This document shows, piece after piece, positions 15,833-25,439 of a stretch of 49,858 nucleotides of DNA. The notes beneath the pieces are model-generated. The model made no database searches, was not told where the DNA came from, and saw only the letters and a list, made by a program, of their open reading frames with translations. Source of the DNA: Mycobacterium asiaticum (GTDB taxonomy: Bacteria > Actinomycetota > Actinomycetes > Mycobacteriales > Mycobacteriaceae); assembly GCF_001673365.1 (NCBI RefSeq), contig NZ_LZLS01000204.1, positions 1-49,858 of the forward strand, read 5' to 3'. How positions within the stretch are numbered: position 1 is the first letter of the stretch; each line of letters starts with the position of its first letter. The translations under genes were made by a program, and so were the position numbers.

Positions 15833-16374
15833 GGCACGAACCGGACGCTGGACACTTTGACCTGGTCGCCGACCTTCGCGACAGTGATGCGCATTCGCCA
15901 AACCCGCGGAACAGGTTCGGCCGCGCCGGCATTGGAGGTCTGCACCGACACTTCCACCAGCGCCTGTGCCGTGTCGGCGGTCTGCGACTCCAGGCCGGAC
16001 TCGGTGACGGAACCGACCGTGCTGGATTGGGCCTGTCGCAGCACGTCGATGAACGGACCTGACCGCCGAGCGAAGTCGTCACGGAACTCACCGGTCGCGC
16101 CGTCCAGGATGCGGTGCACGTCAGCGTCGGCGTGTCGCCAGTCGATCGTGGTCAGATTCACTGCGCCTTGCGTGGCGACTTGCAGGAATTCACCCCGTTG
16201 GGCTTGCGTCTGCTCCGCTTGATGAACACGAAAGCCTAACCAAAGCAACAATATTGCTAATGCTACGACCAAGGTCAGGCCAAGCAGGATGGCCCGGCGC
16301 GGAGTTGGGTCCGATTGTGGTGCAATCGGTTCGGAATCATTCAGCTGCCCGGCGGCAGCAGCATCGATTGCCAT
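15829..16374 (-). CDS. Mce-associated membrane protein (Rv1972-like)
   Basis: A 181-residue protein: polar N-terminal 26 residues, a transmembrane helix at about 29-48 (LLGLTLVVALAILLLWLG), then an extracytoplasmic domain with DWRHADADVHRILDGATGEF, typical of Mce-associated proteins, ending in strands (VWRMRITVAKVGDQVKVSSV). It overlaps the end of mce3F by 34 bases and the next gene by 4, so it is translationally coupled in the operon. Its position immediately after mce3F matches Rv1972 in H37Rv. Confidence 0.85.
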   Translation of the reverse strand: MAIDAAAAGQLNDSEPIAPQSDPTPRRAILLGLTLVVALAILLLWLGFRVHQAEQTQAQRGEFLQVATQGAVNLTTIDWRHADADVHRILDGATGEFRDDFARRSGPFIDVLRQAQSSTVGSVTESGLESQTADTAQALVEVSVQTSNAGAAEPVPRVWRMRITVAKVGDQVKVSSVRFVP

Positions 16375-17681
16375 GTCTTGTCCCTCGATACGGTTGGCGG
16401 AGGTGCGGGTGGCAGTTGCGGAATGCCCTGACCGGAAAGCGTGGCGTTGGGGTCGCCCTTCCAGTTGAAGCCGTCATTGAGCGGCACGTATTGCTCGGCG
16501 CTCTCGCACAACTTCACGGTGGGCGCGCGCTTGCCGGGCACGGTCTCACACGGGATGTTGCGTGCGCCGCGCACGTTCAATGGCGACTCCTGCGGCACCC
16601 GGCAATACAGGTCACCGGCCGCCCGGGCCGGATTGTCCTCGAAGGTCGGCACCCGCAGCTGCTGGGCGGGCAGGAAACCAGTGGTGCACGGGGGCGGCAG
16701 GTTCAGGTTGAGATTGAAACTCAGATACTGACCCCGGTATGCCTGCTTGGTATTCAGATTCGCCAAGATGCCGGCCTGCTCAGCGCCGATTGCCATGGGG
16801 AACACCACCAATAGCTGTTCGAGGTCGTTCTGATAGTCGAGCGCGACCTGGCCGATGCTGACCAGATTGGCCAACAGAATCGGCAGCGTCGGCTGCACGC
16901 GCTCAAAGAGCTGACGCGTCTCGGCAAGCGCTGGACCGCCCCGGTCCACCACACCGCCGATGGCCGCGTCATGGGACTGCAGTTCCGCGGTGACCGCGGC
17001 GAGGTGGGCCGCCCACCCCGCAATCGCATCCGAGGTACGGGTCTGCGAATCGAGCACCGGCTGTGCCTGGTCGATCAGCGCCAGCATCGGATCGAGGTTC
17101 TTTCGGGCGTCGATTGCCAAGCTGGTCGAACCCGCAATCAGCCGAGATAGCTCCGGGCCGAGGCCGCTAACCGCCGTATATGACTCGTCCACCACAGTTT
17201 TTAGATTCTCCCGAGGAATCGCCGTCAGCGCGGTGTTCGCGGAGCTGAGCAAGCCGTTGATGTCGGGCGGTACCGAGGTGTTGGCCAGCGCAATGACATC
17301 GCCGTCCCGCAGCGGCCGCGAAGTGCCGTTGCGAGGCAACAATTCGACGTACGATTCGCCGATCGCTGTGTGGCTATGCACCTCGGCTTGCAGGTCGGAC
17401 GGGATGTCAATGCCCGATTTCAGCGAAAGCACCGCTACCACACCGGAATCGGTCAGTCGCACCGCCTCGACACGTCCCACCTCGAAGCCGCGATAGGTGA
17501 CGTTGCCGGTGCTGTATAGCCCGCCGGCCTCGGGTAATTGCATTGTCACGGTGTAGCGACCGACCCCGAACAGCATCGCGGGCAGTTTGACGAAGTGTAG
17601 AAACGTCACGGCGACCACGGCCACCGCGATGACGGCGAAGACGGCCAGCTGAACGATGACTCGACGCGGTAGGTGCAGCAT
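16341..17681 (-). CDS. mce3F: Mce3F, MCE-domain lipid transport protein
   Basis: A 446-residue MCE protein: N-terminal transmembrane anchor at about 8-27, MCE domain at about 40-118 (YTVTMQLPEAGGLYSTGNVT, YRGFEVGRVEAVRL), then a long helical region (about 150-310) and a proline-rich tail. It is one of six different subunits that are thought to form a tunnel across the periplasm for lipid uptake. The start codon immediately follows the TAG of the lipoprotein gene with no gap, indicating coupled translation. Confidence 0.9.
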   Translation of the reverse strand: MLHLPRRVIVQLAVFAVIAVAVVAVTFLHFVKLPAMLFGVGRYTVTMQLPEAGGLYSTGNVTYRGFEVGRVEAVRLTDSGVVAVLSLKSGIDIPSDLQAEVHSHTAIGESYVELLPRNGTSRPLRDGDVIALANTSVPPDINGLLSSANTALTAIPRENLKTVVDESYTAVSGLGPELSRLIAGSTSLAIDARKNLDPMLALIDQAQPVLDSQTRTSDAIAGWAAHLAAVTAELQSHDAAIGGVVDRGGPALAETRQLFERVQPTLPILLANLVSIGQVALDYQNDLEQLLVVFPMAIGAEQAGILANLNTKQAYRGQYLSFNLNLNLPPPCTTGFLPAQQLRVPTFEDNPARAAGDLYCRVPQESPLNVRGARNIPCETVPGKRAPTVKLCESAEQYVPLNDGFNWKGDPNATLSGQGIPQLPPAPPPTVSRDKTWQSMLLPPGS

Positions 17682-18833
17682 CTACGGTCCCTGGTCGCCG
17701 TGATACGGGATGGTCAGCGGATTGCCCGGGGTGCCGCGGAAACCACCGGTGCACGGACTGGGGAATTGGCCGATGGTACGACCCCACTGCAATTCAAGCT
17801 GGGTCAGATGGCATTCCCAACGGGTTCCGGTGAACAGCCCCTGGTCGATTCGGCTCAACGTGAGGTCGACGATCGCGGTCAAGTTGGCGTAATCCCCGCG
17901 CTGGAAATTCTGGAACGTCTCGTTTGGGAATGGGAAGGTGGCCAGCAGGGACAATGACCGGGTCAGGCTCGGCCCGGCGTTGGCCAGCGACTCCAAAACC
18001 GGTCCAAGATCCCGTAATTCGTTGAGCAGGTTGGTCTTCGTGCGGTCCACGGCGTCGACGGTCAACGCACTGAACTTACTCAACTGATCGGCGGCCTCGA
18101 CGAGCTTGTCCCGCTCCTGGTTGAGCACCGCGAGCGCGTCCGGAATGGTCGCCAACGCACGGTCCAGCACCGACTGCTGAGCGGCGAACTTGCCGGCCAG
18201 CCGGTTCAAGCTTTCGGTGGCCGCGATGATGTCACCCGACTGATCGTTGAGGTAGCCGGAGAACTTGTCCAGTTGCCCGATCAGTCCACGCACATCGTGT
18301 TCGCGTCCGCGAAAGGCGGTGCTCAATGCCTCGGTAATGTCCTGGATCTGGCCCAGCCCACCGCCATTGAGCACCAATGAGAGCACCGCCAACGTTTGTT
18401 CGGTGCTCGGGTAGGCGCCACCACGGGACAGCGGGATAACCGAACCGCCGCGCAGCTTGCCCTGCGGTGCTTCGTCTTTCGGTGCCGCCAGCTCGATGTG
18501 GTAGGAACCGAGCAGGCTCGTGGTACCGATCTTGGCGGTCGCGTTGGCCGGCAACACGACATCACCGTTGAGCTGCATCGTCACCAACGCGTGCCAGCCC
18601 TGACGTTCGATCTTGCTGACATGTCCGACTGTCACGTCGGCCACCCGCACCCGCGAGTTCGCTTGGATGTTATTGACATCAGGCATCTGCGCCTGGATAA
18701 CGAACGACCCGCGGCCCTTGCCCTCGGTGCCGGGCAGCGGCAGCGAGTTCAATCCGCGCCAGCCGCAGCCTGGCATCACGGCGAGGACCGCGACCGTCAG
18801 CGCAACGGTGAGAACCCTTTTCATCAACGTCAT
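17682..18833 (-). CDS. lprM: LprM (Mce3E), lipoprotein subunit of the Mce3 transporter
   Basis: A 383-residue MCE-family lipoprotein. Signal sequence and lipobox AVMPGC put the lipidated cysteine at 23. The MCE domain follows (about 43-125; IQANSRVRVADVTVGHVSKI), then helical repeats and a C-terminus with TRWECHLTQLELQWGRT. In each mce operon the fifth Mce subunit (E) is the lipoprotein, matching this position. The start at 18833 makes an ATGA overlap with mce3D; an ATG nine bases later (18824) is an alternative. Confidence 0.9.
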   Translation of the reverse strand: MTLMKRVLTVALTVAVLAVMPGCGWRGLNSLPLPGTEGKGRGSFVIQAQMPDVNNIQANSRVRVADVTVGHVSKIERQGWHALVTMQLNGDVVLPANATAKIGTTSLLGSYHIELAAPKDEAPQGKLRGGSVIPLSRGGAYPSTEQTLAVLSLVLNGGGLGQIQDITEALSTAFRGREHDVRGLIGQLDKFSGYLNDQSGDIIAATESLNRLAGKFAAQQSVLDRALATIPDALAVLNQERDKLVEAADQLSKFSALTVDAVDRTKTNLLNELRDLGPVLESLANAGPSLTRSLSLLATFPFPNETFQNFQRGDYANLTAIVDLTLSRIDQGLFTGTRWECHLTQLELQWGRTIGQFPSPCTGGFRGTPGNPLTIPYHGDQGP

Positions 18834-20080
18834 GAGCCGACTCCCGGCGGCAACATCAGGCCGGGCAAGCCGGCCGCCGGATCGATAGGTGCCGGCCCCG
18901 GTGGAACGAAATCCGGCCGCATCCAGGCTTCGCTGTAGGTGACCTCGTTGGGACGGGCCTGCGCTCCTACGAACAGATTCTCCCCGATCGGCGGGAAGTT
19001 GTATTGCCGGTTCTTCACAATCGGCGCCATGTACTGCGCGCAGAGCTTCGCCGCCTGCTCCCCGCCGAGGCGGGAAGCCGCTTGAATTGCACCACACAGG
19101 AACGCAATTGGGTTTGCCATGTTGTTCCCGGCCAGAGCGCCGGTCAATGCACCATTGGCGGGTTCGAAAATGTTGTTGAAGTTCTGCAGGACGGTGGGGC
19201 TGATGTGCAGGGTTTGCTTGATGTCGTCGAGGCTGGCCACCAACGCCTTGCTGATGGAGGCGAGCTTGTCCGATGCTGTCCCGATCACCTCGCGGTTGTC
19301 CGCGCTGAAGCTCTGCACGTCGGCGACAACAGCGTTGAGGTCCTCGGCCGCCTCGGCGACCTTGTGCGGGTCGTCGGCGAGCACCGCCGATACTGCTGCC
19401 AAGTTGTGGTTCAGCTGCTCGAGCAGATCCGCGCTGTCGTGCAGCGCTGTGACGAGCGTCGACAGATTTTTCAGTGTGGCGAAGATGTCGTTGCTGTGAT
19501 CGCCTAGCGCGGAAACCGCCTGGGACAGTTTGACTATCGTGTCACGGATGGTGGGCCCTTGGCCGCGTAGATTGTCGGCGGCGGTATTGATCAGCGCGCC
19601 CAGGGTACTGACACCGCCGGGCCGGGTGGGTTTCAGCAATTCGGTGAGCCGCTGAAGTTGAGCCCGTAGGTCATCCCACTCGACGGGCACCGCCGTGCGG
19701 TCCTGCGGGATGACCGCACCGTCGTTCATGGCGGGTCCGCCGGCATAGGGAGGCGTCAGCTGGATGGCGCGACCGGTAACCAGTTGCGGCGACAGGATCG
19801 CCGCCTTGGCGTCGGCGGGAACCTTGTGCTTGCGGTCGAACCACAACGTGATCTTCGACCGCAGCGGTTGCGGCTCGATCTTGACGATCTTGCCCACCGG
19901 CACCCCGCGGATACGGACGTCGTCGCCGGCGAACAGACCGCTGCTGTTGTCAAAGTAAGCGACCACTGTTGTTCGGGCGGTGTCGCCCGCCGTGCGCATC
20001 GCGACTAACAGCCCGGTGATCAGCATCAGGGTGAGGGCGGTCGCCAACGCGGAGCGGCCTCGTCGCAGTTTCGTTGTCAC
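18830..20080 (-). CDS. mce3D: Mce3D, MCE-domain lipid transport protein
   Basis: A 416-residue MCE protein with an N-terminal anchor (about 9-28), MCE domain at about 36-115 (SSGLFAGDDVRIRGVPVGKI, ILSPQLVTGRAIQLTPP), a long helical stretch and a proline-rich end (PGPAPIDPAAGLPGLMLPPG). The GTG start overlaps the mce3C stop (GTGA). Periplasm-facing subunit of the Mce3 lipid importer. Confidence 0.9.
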   Translation of the reverse strand: MTTKLRRGRSALATALTLMLITGLLVAMRTAGDTARTTVVAYFDNSSGLFAGDDVRIRGVPVGKIVKIEPQPLRSKITLWFDRKHKVPADAKAAILSPQLVTGRAIQLTPPYAGGPAMNDGAVIPQDRTAVPVEWDDLRAQLQRLTELLKPTRPGGVSTLGALINTAADNLRGQGPTIRDTIVKLSQAVSALGDHSNDIFATLKNLSTLVTALHDSADLLEQLNHNLAAVSAVLADDPHKVAEAAEDLNAVVADVQSFSADNREVIGTASDKLASISKALVASLDDIKQTLHISPTVLQNFNNIFEPANGALTGALAGNNMANPIAFLCGAIQAASRLGGEQAAKLCAQYMAPIVKNRQYNFPPIGENLFVGAQARPNEVTYSEAWMRPDFVPPGPAPIDPAAGLPGLMLPPGVGS

Positions 20081-21309
20081 GGTTGGCCTCCCGGCGTTAA
20101 TGCGGGCGGACCGGGCGGCGGACCGCCCGGCGGCGGAGCCGGTGGTTCCGGGCGGGGCGGGTAACGCGGATCGTCGGGATTGCCGGTGATGGCGTCGGGC
20201 AGATTCAGGCGCGGCTCACCGCCCTGTCCCGTCCGCGGGTACGGGACCGGTAACGGCGGGGTGCCGGGCTGGCCGACCGGCGGGTCGGTCAGCTGCGACG
20301 GCAGCAATGTGGCCGGGTCCAGTCCCAAGTCGGAGAATGCGGCGCCGATGAACGGTTGCACGAACTGCCCCGGCAGCAAATTCACCACATACGCCTTGAA
20401 GAATGGTCCCGACGACAGCGACTCGCCGAGCGACATCACGTACGTGTTGAGCAGTGGGATCGCTTGCTGCACACGTTCTTTGCGGTTCTCTACGACGGCC
20501 AGCACCGCGTTGAGCTTGTCCAACGCGGGCCGCAGCTGCGCGCGGTTTTCGGCGATGAACCCCTGCAACTGCCGCGAAACGGCCGATATGTTTGCCCAGA
20601 GGTGATCCAGGGCGGCACTTTGGGTCCGCAGTTGCGCCAGGATCGCGTTGGTGTCGCGGACCAGACTCACGATCTGGTCGGTGCGCTTGGCTAGTACCCC
20701 GGTGGCTTTGGCCGCGTTGGCGAGCAGGCTGCGCAGTTGGGCGTCGCGCTTGTCGAGGGTCTGTGCGAGCCGGGCCACACCGCTGACCGCGTTGCGGAAA
20801 TCGGTTGGCGTGTCGGCAAAGGTCTGCGCCAGGGTGTCCAGCGAGGTGGACAGCTGGCTGGTGTTCAGTCCGCTGATCGTGGTGGCCAGATCGCCGAGTG
20901 CATCGGGCAGCTGGTAAGGCGACATCGTGCGCTCGATCGGGATCGGGCCGGTCAGGTTGCCGTCACCGCGAGGCAGGACGTCGAGGAACTTGCTACCCAA
21001 CAGGCCTTTGGTCTTGATCGCAACCTCGGTGCGATCTCCAAGCCGAATTTCGTTGTCCACGTTGAACTTCACCAGCACGCCCGGCCCGTGCAGCTCGATG
21101 CTGGACACTTTGCCCACCGGATAGCCGGAGACCTCGACGGTGTTGTCGGTGCGCAGCCCGCCGGCGTCGGCAAAATACGCGGAGACGCTTTTTCCGTGAT
21201 CGAAGAAAGGCAGCTTTTGGTACTGCAAGGCGCCCAGCACGGCGCCGGCAGCGAGCACGATGCCGGCCGCACCGATGACCAACTGGTTGCGTTCAGCGAA
21301 GGACTTCAT
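20077..21309 (-). CDS. mce3C: Mce3C, MCE-domain lipid transport protein
   Basis: A 410-residue MCE protein, the same length recalled for Mce3C of M. tuberculosis. N-terminal anchor at about 10-27, MCE domain at about 38-115 (ADAGGLRTDNTVEVSGYPVG, TKGLLGSKFLDVLPRG), helical region 130-330, then an extended proline-rich tail (PPRPEPPAPPPGGPPPGPPA). The start at 21309 overlaps the mce3B stop (ATGA); the longer in-frame start at 21399 lies inside mce3B. Confidence 0.9.
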   Translation of the reverse strand: MKSFAERNQLVIGAAGIVLAAGAVLGALQYQKLPFFDHGKSVSAYFADAGGLRTDNTVEVSGYPVGKVSSIELHGPGVLVKFNVDNEIRLGDRTEVAIKTKGLLGSKFLDVLPRGDGNLTGPIPIERTMSPYQLPDALGDLATTISGLNTSQLSTSLDTLAQTFADTPTDFRNAVSGVARLAQTLDKRDAQLRSLLANAAKATGVLAKRTDQIVSLVRDTNAILAQLRTQSAALDHLWANISAVSRQLQGFIAENRAQLRPALDKLNAVLAVVENRKERVQQAIPLLNTYVMSLGESLSSGPFFKAYVVNLLPGQFVQPFIGAAFSDLGLDPATLLPSQLTDPPVGQPGTPPLPVPYPRTGQGGEPRLNLPDAITGNPDDPRYPPRPEPPAPPPGGPPPGPPALTPGGQP

Positions 21310-22334
21310 TTCGGTGCACACCGTCCGGTGGGCTGGCCGGCCACCTTGACGTACACGGGTTGACCGCCCTTGCCATTGACCTTGAGCACCACATCGCACA
21401 GATAGAAGGCGAAGAAGTCGCCGTACATGCCCTGGCGGGCCAGTGCCTGGTACTTGTCCGGCAGCGTATTGAGCAGGTTGTCGAGATAATCATGGTCGGC
21501 CGCCGCGATCTCCGCGACCCGATCGGTTTCGTGCACTACCTTCGACAACGGCGCCCGCGCCTGCGCCAGTAGGTCGGCGATCGATCCGGCCGCGGCGTTG
21601 GTATAGGCCACTGCGTTGGAGATGTCGGCCTTGCGTTCGGCAAGGCCGTGCACCAATTGGGCCAGCGACAGCACCGCCTGGTCCAACCGATCGCTCTGGC
21701 CGCCAAGCGAACCCATAACGACGTTGAGGTTGGTAACTACTTCTCCGATGAGCTGATCGCGGTCGGCCAGCGTGTTGGTAAGCGCCGCAGCCTGATCCAG
21801 AAACGAGGCGATCGTCGGTCCTTGTCCCTGGAACACCTGCAGCAACTGCTCGCTGAGCGCGTTGACCTGATCGGGGTTGAGTGCACGGAACAACGGTTTG
21901 AAGCCACCGATCAAAGCGTCGAGATCCAGTGCCGGCTTGGTGCGGGCCAACGGGATCGTCTGACCGGGGCGAAGAACGTTGAGCCCGCCAGGGCCTTCCT
22001 CCAGCGCAAGGTAGCGGTCGCCGAACAAGTTGTCGTAGCGGATCACCGCTTGGGTCCCTTCGGTGAGGGTGACCGAGTCCTCGGCGGTGAACTCGACTCG
22101 CACTGTGGCATCGGGGTTGATCGAGATCCTTTTGACCTTGCCGATTTCGACACCGGCGATGCGAACCAACTTGCCCTGCCGCAGGTTTGACACGTTGGTG
22201 AACTCGGCATAGTAGGTGTTGCCCTCGGCGAATCGCACTTCCCCGAACACGGCGATCAACAGGACCGCGGTCAGCACGCATACCGTCAAAAAGACACCGA
22301 GTCGCACCATCACGCCCGTGAGGTTTTCTCTCAT
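21306..22334 (-). CDS. mce3B: Mce3B, MCE-domain lipid transport protein
   Basis: A 342-residue MCE protein matching the recalled length of Mce3B. Anchor at about 9-28, MCE domain at about 37-115 (YAEFTNVSNLRQGKLVRIAG, RYDNLFGDRYLALEEGPGG), helical region, and a C-terminus with two cysteines (FYLCDVVL and TGRCAPK). ATGA overlap with mce3A fixes the start at 22334; the frame stays open upstream only because it is antisense-free GC-rich DNA inside mce3A. Confidence 0.9.
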   Translation of the reverse strand: MRENLTGVMVRLGVFLTVCVLTAVLLIAVFGEVRFAEGNTYYAEFTNVSNLRQGKLVRIAGVEIGKVKRISINPDATVRVEFTAEDSVTLTEGTQAVIRYDNLFGDRYLALEEGPGGLNVLRPGQTIPLARTKPALDLDALIGGFKPLFRALNPDQVNALSEQLLQVFQGQGPTIASFLDQAAALTNTLADRDQLIGEVVTNLNVVMGSLGGQSDRLDQAVLSLAQLVHGLAERKADISNAVAYTNAAAGSIADLLAQARAPLSKVVHETDRVAEIAAADHDYLDNLLNTLPDKYQALARQGMYGDFFAFYLCDVVLKVNGKGGQPVYVKVAGQPTGRCAPK

Positions 22335-23683
22335 GGGTGCTCCTCGGGTTGCCCACCCGGTGCCGCGGGCAGTACCCCGGGCCATAAGGGGACTCCGTCT
22401 GGACCGTAGAGGGCCGCACCGTAGGGTGGGCCGCCCGGATTCGGGCCCGGCGCGGGCCCGGGAAGGCATTGGCGGATCGATGGCGGCCTGGGCTCGGCGC
22501 GGGTCACCGGGAGGTAGTCCGCCCAGCACGGGTGCCCCAGGCCCGGGTTGGGTCGGATGTCCAGGCCGGTACCCCATCCGGTGTCGGTGATCAGTTGGCG
22601 TACCGGGAAGTTCTTGCTGGCGTCCGGAAGCGACCCGCAGCCGGGCTGTCCGCCGGGTCCGCCTTTGGCCGCGACCAGCGGCAGATTATCGGGAAAGACG
22701 TACGGGTCGTTTCCCAATAGCAGTGCGACGTCCAGTTGCAGGGTCCGGCCGTCGGCTCCGCCCCACGCCGAATAGCCGCCGTTGTCCAAATACCATTTGG
22801 TGCCCTGCAGAAAGCAGGTGTATTCGGGGCTGTATTTGGTCAGCAGGTTCGTGGTCGGTTCGAGGATGTTGACCGATGCGATGAGATTGTCCCGGCTGTA
22901 GCCGAGCAGGGTGGTCCCCGTCTTTGACAGACCAATCACGTTGAGCAGCAAAGTGTCCAGTTGTGCCGAGTGGTTGACGACGGTGGTGCTGGTGGTGCTG
23001 GCGGCGTTCATGATCGACAAGATGTCACCGGCGGCAGCGTGATAGGTCTCGGCGAAGCTCTCCAATGAGTTCCAGTCCCGACGCATGGTTTCGCTACGCG
23101 CGTTGAGGGCAGCCAGCACCTCGTTGAGGTCGGTGGTTGCCTGCCCGATCCGTTCACCCTGCCCGCGCACGGCATCAGCCACCGCGGTCAATACCGCGTT
23201 CACCTTCAGCGGGTCGATCACGTTGAGCAGCGCCACGACGTTTTCGAACACCGTGTTGATCTCGGTGCTGACATTCTTCGAATGCAGCACGGCGCCCGCA
23301 GACAGTCGGTCACGACTCGGGTTCGGCGGCATGACCAGGTCGACGAACTTGGCACCGAAAGCGGTGGTGGCACTGATCTGTGCCTCGACATTGGCTGGAA
23401 TGTAACGGATTTGGCTTGGCTCGATTTCAAGTGCGAGCTTGGTCCCGTTGTTGTCGTCACCGATCCGGCTGACCCGGCCGACCTGTACACCGCGCAACAT
23501 GACCTTCGCTCCGGGGTCCATTACCAGCCCGGAGCGCTGCGCGGTAAGCGTCACCGGCACGAAGGATCGCAAGGTGCCGTTGAACGAGATCGCTGTGACC
23601 AAGACGACGACACCGATTACGGCCAAGAGCATCAGCGTCCACCATCCGTCGTGCAGACGGTGTCTTCCCGGCCGGTGCTTCAT
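22331..23683 (-). CDS. mce3A: Mce3A, MCE-domain lipid transport protein
   Basis: A 450-residue MCE protein and first Mce subunit of the operon. The N-terminus MKHRPGRHRLHDGWWTLML and the segment NGGYSAWGGADGRTLQLD are features I recall from Mce3A rather than Mce1A or Mce4A, which supports the mce3 assignment. Anchor at about 15-34, MCE domain at about 42-125 (RSGLVMDPGAKVMLRGVQVG), helical part, then a proline-rich tail rich in YGPDGVPLWPG. It begins 4 bases after the yrbE3B stop. Start ATG at 23683. Confidence 0.92.
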   Translation of the reverse strand: MKHRPGRHRLHDGWWTLMLLAVIGVVVLVTAISFNGTLRSFVPVTLTAQRSGLVMDPGAKVMLRGVQVGRVSRIGDDNNGTKLALEIEPSQIRYIPANVEAQISATTAFGAKFVDLVMPPNPSRDRLSAGAVLHSKNVSTEINTVFENVVALLNVIDPLKVNAVLTAVADAVRGQGERIGQATTDLNEVLAALNARSETMRRDWNSLESFAETYHAAAGDILSIMNAASTTSTTVVNHSAQLDTLLLNVIGLSKTGTTLLGYSRDNLIASVNILEPTTNLLTKYSPEYTCFLQGTKWYLDNGGYSAWGGADGRTLQLDVALLLGNDPYVFPDNLPLVAAKGGPGGQPGCGSLPDASKNFPVRQLITDTGWGTGLDIRPNPGLGHPCWADYLPVTRAEPRPPSIRQCLPGPAPGPNPGGPPYGAALYGPDGVPLWPGVLPAAPGGQPEEHP

Positions 23684-23687
23684 CTCG

Positions 23688-24503
23688 CTAACTCGCCAGG
23701 TGGAAGTTCGGAGACTGGCCGTAGATTGCCAGGGTCATGATGACGATGGCTATCGAAGCGACGACCATCGAGGCGCGGACAGCGCGGCCCACCGCCTCAC
23801 CCACACCGGCCGGCCCGCCGTGCGCGGCGTAGCCGTAGTAGGTGCACACCAGCATGATCATCAGCGCCACCACAACGACTTCCAGCGACGACCACAGCAC
23901 GTCGCTCGGGCGTAGAAACGTATTGAAGTAGTGGTCATACACGCCGGAGCCCTGGCCGTAGATGGCCGTGGTGCCGATGCGGGCGGCCAGATAAGCGGTC
24001 ATCAACCCCACACAGAAAAGCGGGATGGCAACCACCACGCCTGCCAGCACCCGGGTGCTCGCGAGGTAGCTGACGCTGCGGATGCCGATCACTTCGAGCG
24101 CTTCGATTTCCTCGTTGATCCGCATTGCGCCGAGTTGCGCGGTGGCGCCGGCGCCGACGGTTGCCGCCAGCGCGACCATCACGGTGCCCGGCTGAATCTC
24201 TCGGGTGTTGAAGAAAGCCGAGGCGAAGCCGGTCAGTGCCTCCACGCCCACCGAGGCGAATTGGTTGTAGCCCTGTACCGCGACGATTGCGCCAGTGGTC
24301 ATCGCCAGAAACCCGACGATCACGACCGTTCCCCCGATTACTGCCAGAGTTCCTACGCCCAAACCCATTTGGGCGATGACACGCAGCAGTTCACCGCGGT
24401 AGTGCATGATGGCGTCCGGAATCCCGGCCAGCGTGCTGACATAGAACCGCATCTGTGAGCCGAGCCGATTCCATTCTCCCGCAATCGATTCTGTTACCGT
24501 CAT
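23688..24503 (-). CDS. yrbE3B: YrbE3B, MlaE-family permease subunit
   Basis: A 271-residue integral membrane protein of the MlaE family, with about five or six hydrophobic helices. The cytosolic coupling helix EEIEALEVIGIRS is the MlaE signature that contacts the ATPase; in mycobacteria that ATPase (MceG) is encoded elsewhere and is not in this window. The C-terminal half carries AAHGGPAGVGEAVGRAVRAS, also typical. The start at 24503 lies 8 bases from the yrbE3A stop; an ATG at 24515 would overlap that stop. Confidence 0.92.
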   Translation of the reverse strand: MTVTESIAGEWNRLGSQMRFYVSTLAGIPDAIMHYRGELLRVIAQMGLGVGTLAVIGGTVVIVGFLAMTTGAIVAVQGYNQFASVGVEALTGFASAFFNTREIQPGTVMVALAATVGAGATAQLGAMRINEEIEALEVIGIRSVSYLASTRVLAGVVVAIPLFCVGLMTAYLAARIGTTAIYGQGSGVYDHYFNTFLRPSDVLWSSLEVVVVALMIMLVCTYYGYAAHGGPAGVGEAVGRAVRASMVVASIAIVIMTLAIYGQSPNFHLAS

Positions 24504-24511
24504 GGTTCGCC

Positions 24512-25285
24512 TCACGAAACCATGAACGGCATGCCGACGGCGGTGACGATGATGTTGATGACGAACAGGACGATGAAGGCGAATACCACGGTCTCGTTGA
24601 CTGCCCGGCCTACGCCGGCCGGACCACCACCGACCGACATGCCCTTATAGCAGGCGATCAAGCCTGCCATCAGCCCGAACAGCGTTGCCTTGATCATCGA
24701 GATGAAGACGTCGATGGTGTGGGTGAGGGTGGTCAAGCCCGACACCCAAGCCCCGGCCGAGACATGCATGAGAAACACCGAGCAGAAGAACGCACCGATC
24801 AATCCCGTCGCGGTCACGATCGAGCTCAGCGCCAGCGATACCGTGGTGGCCGCCATTACCCGGGGCACCGCCAGCGCCTGAATCGGGTTGATGCCCATCA
24901 CCCGTAGCGCGTCGAGCTCCTCACGGATGGTTCGCGCCCCAAGATCGGCGCACATAGCCGTGGATCCAGCGCCCGCGACCACTAGGACCGTCACGATCGG
25001 GGCGCTTTGGTCCACCGTGAATATCGCGCAGCCGGTGCCGGAGAAGTCCGCGGCACCGATGTCGGTCAGCAGCACATTGAACAGGAAACCCGATATGACC
25101 GCCCAGGGGATGGTCATCAGGATCCCGGGAAGGGTGGAGACTCGCGCCACAAACCAGCACTGGGAAAGGTATTCGCGCCAAGCGAAGGGCGGCCGGAACA
25201 TGGCTACGAAGGTGTCCAGTGACATTGCGAAGAAGCCGCCCATCGCCCGCACCGGCTTTACCGCTTGGTCGAGCGCGATCACCAT
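24512..25285 (-). CDS. yrbE3A: YrbE3A, MlaE-family permease subunit
   Basis: A 257-residue integral membrane permease subunit and first gene of the mce3 operon. REELDALRVMGINPIQALAV is the conserved MlaE coupling motif, and SVGGGPAGVGRAVNETVVFA the C-terminal signature. Pairs with YrbE3B to form the inner-membrane channel. ATG at 25285 is preferred over ATG at 25297 because a GGGGG element lies at a suitable distance upstream and the protein then begins MVIALDQA, as in other YrbE3A proteins. Confidence 0.92.
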   Translation of the reverse strand: MVIALDQAVKPVRAMGGFFAMSLDTFVAMFRPPFAWREYLSQCWFVARVSTLPGILMTIPWAVISGFLFNVLLTDIGAADFSGTGCAIFTVDQSAPIVTVLVVAGAGSTAMCADLGARTIREELDALRVMGINPIQALAVPRVMAATTVSLALSSIVTATGLIGAFFCSVFLMHVSAGAWVSGLTTLTHTIDVFISMIKATLFGLMAGLIACYKGMSVGGGPAGVGRAVNETVVFAFIVLFVINIIVTAVGMPFMVS

Positions 25286-25439
25286 GGTGTCCCGCACCCC
25301 CGGACAGGTCGAAGTGGACGTGTGACACCTGCGAGGTTACGCGGCACGCAGTCCATATGTCCATAGCTGATACGCATCGTACCGAGCAGATGTCCTTCAA
25401 ATAGCCAAGCAGATCGCCACTTATCTAAGACGATGTATT
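25286..25439 (-). promoter_or_regulatory. mce3 operon upstream region
   Basis: About 150 bases before yrbE3A, distinctly AT-richer than the coding DNA. On the minus strand TACGAT (25382-25377) is a reasonable -10 candidate with no good -35. AATAGCCAAGCA at 25400-25411 resembles a word in the melF-echA13 region but at chance level. This is where Mce3R would be expected to bind; the operator itself was not identified. Confidence 0.4.

Noticed and set aside
15344..25285. Assignment of the operon to mce1 or mce4
   Set aside because: Mce subunit lengths, the Mce3A N-terminus, and the neighbouring double-TetR repressor all point to mce3; mce4 neighbours (steroid genes under KstR) are absent.
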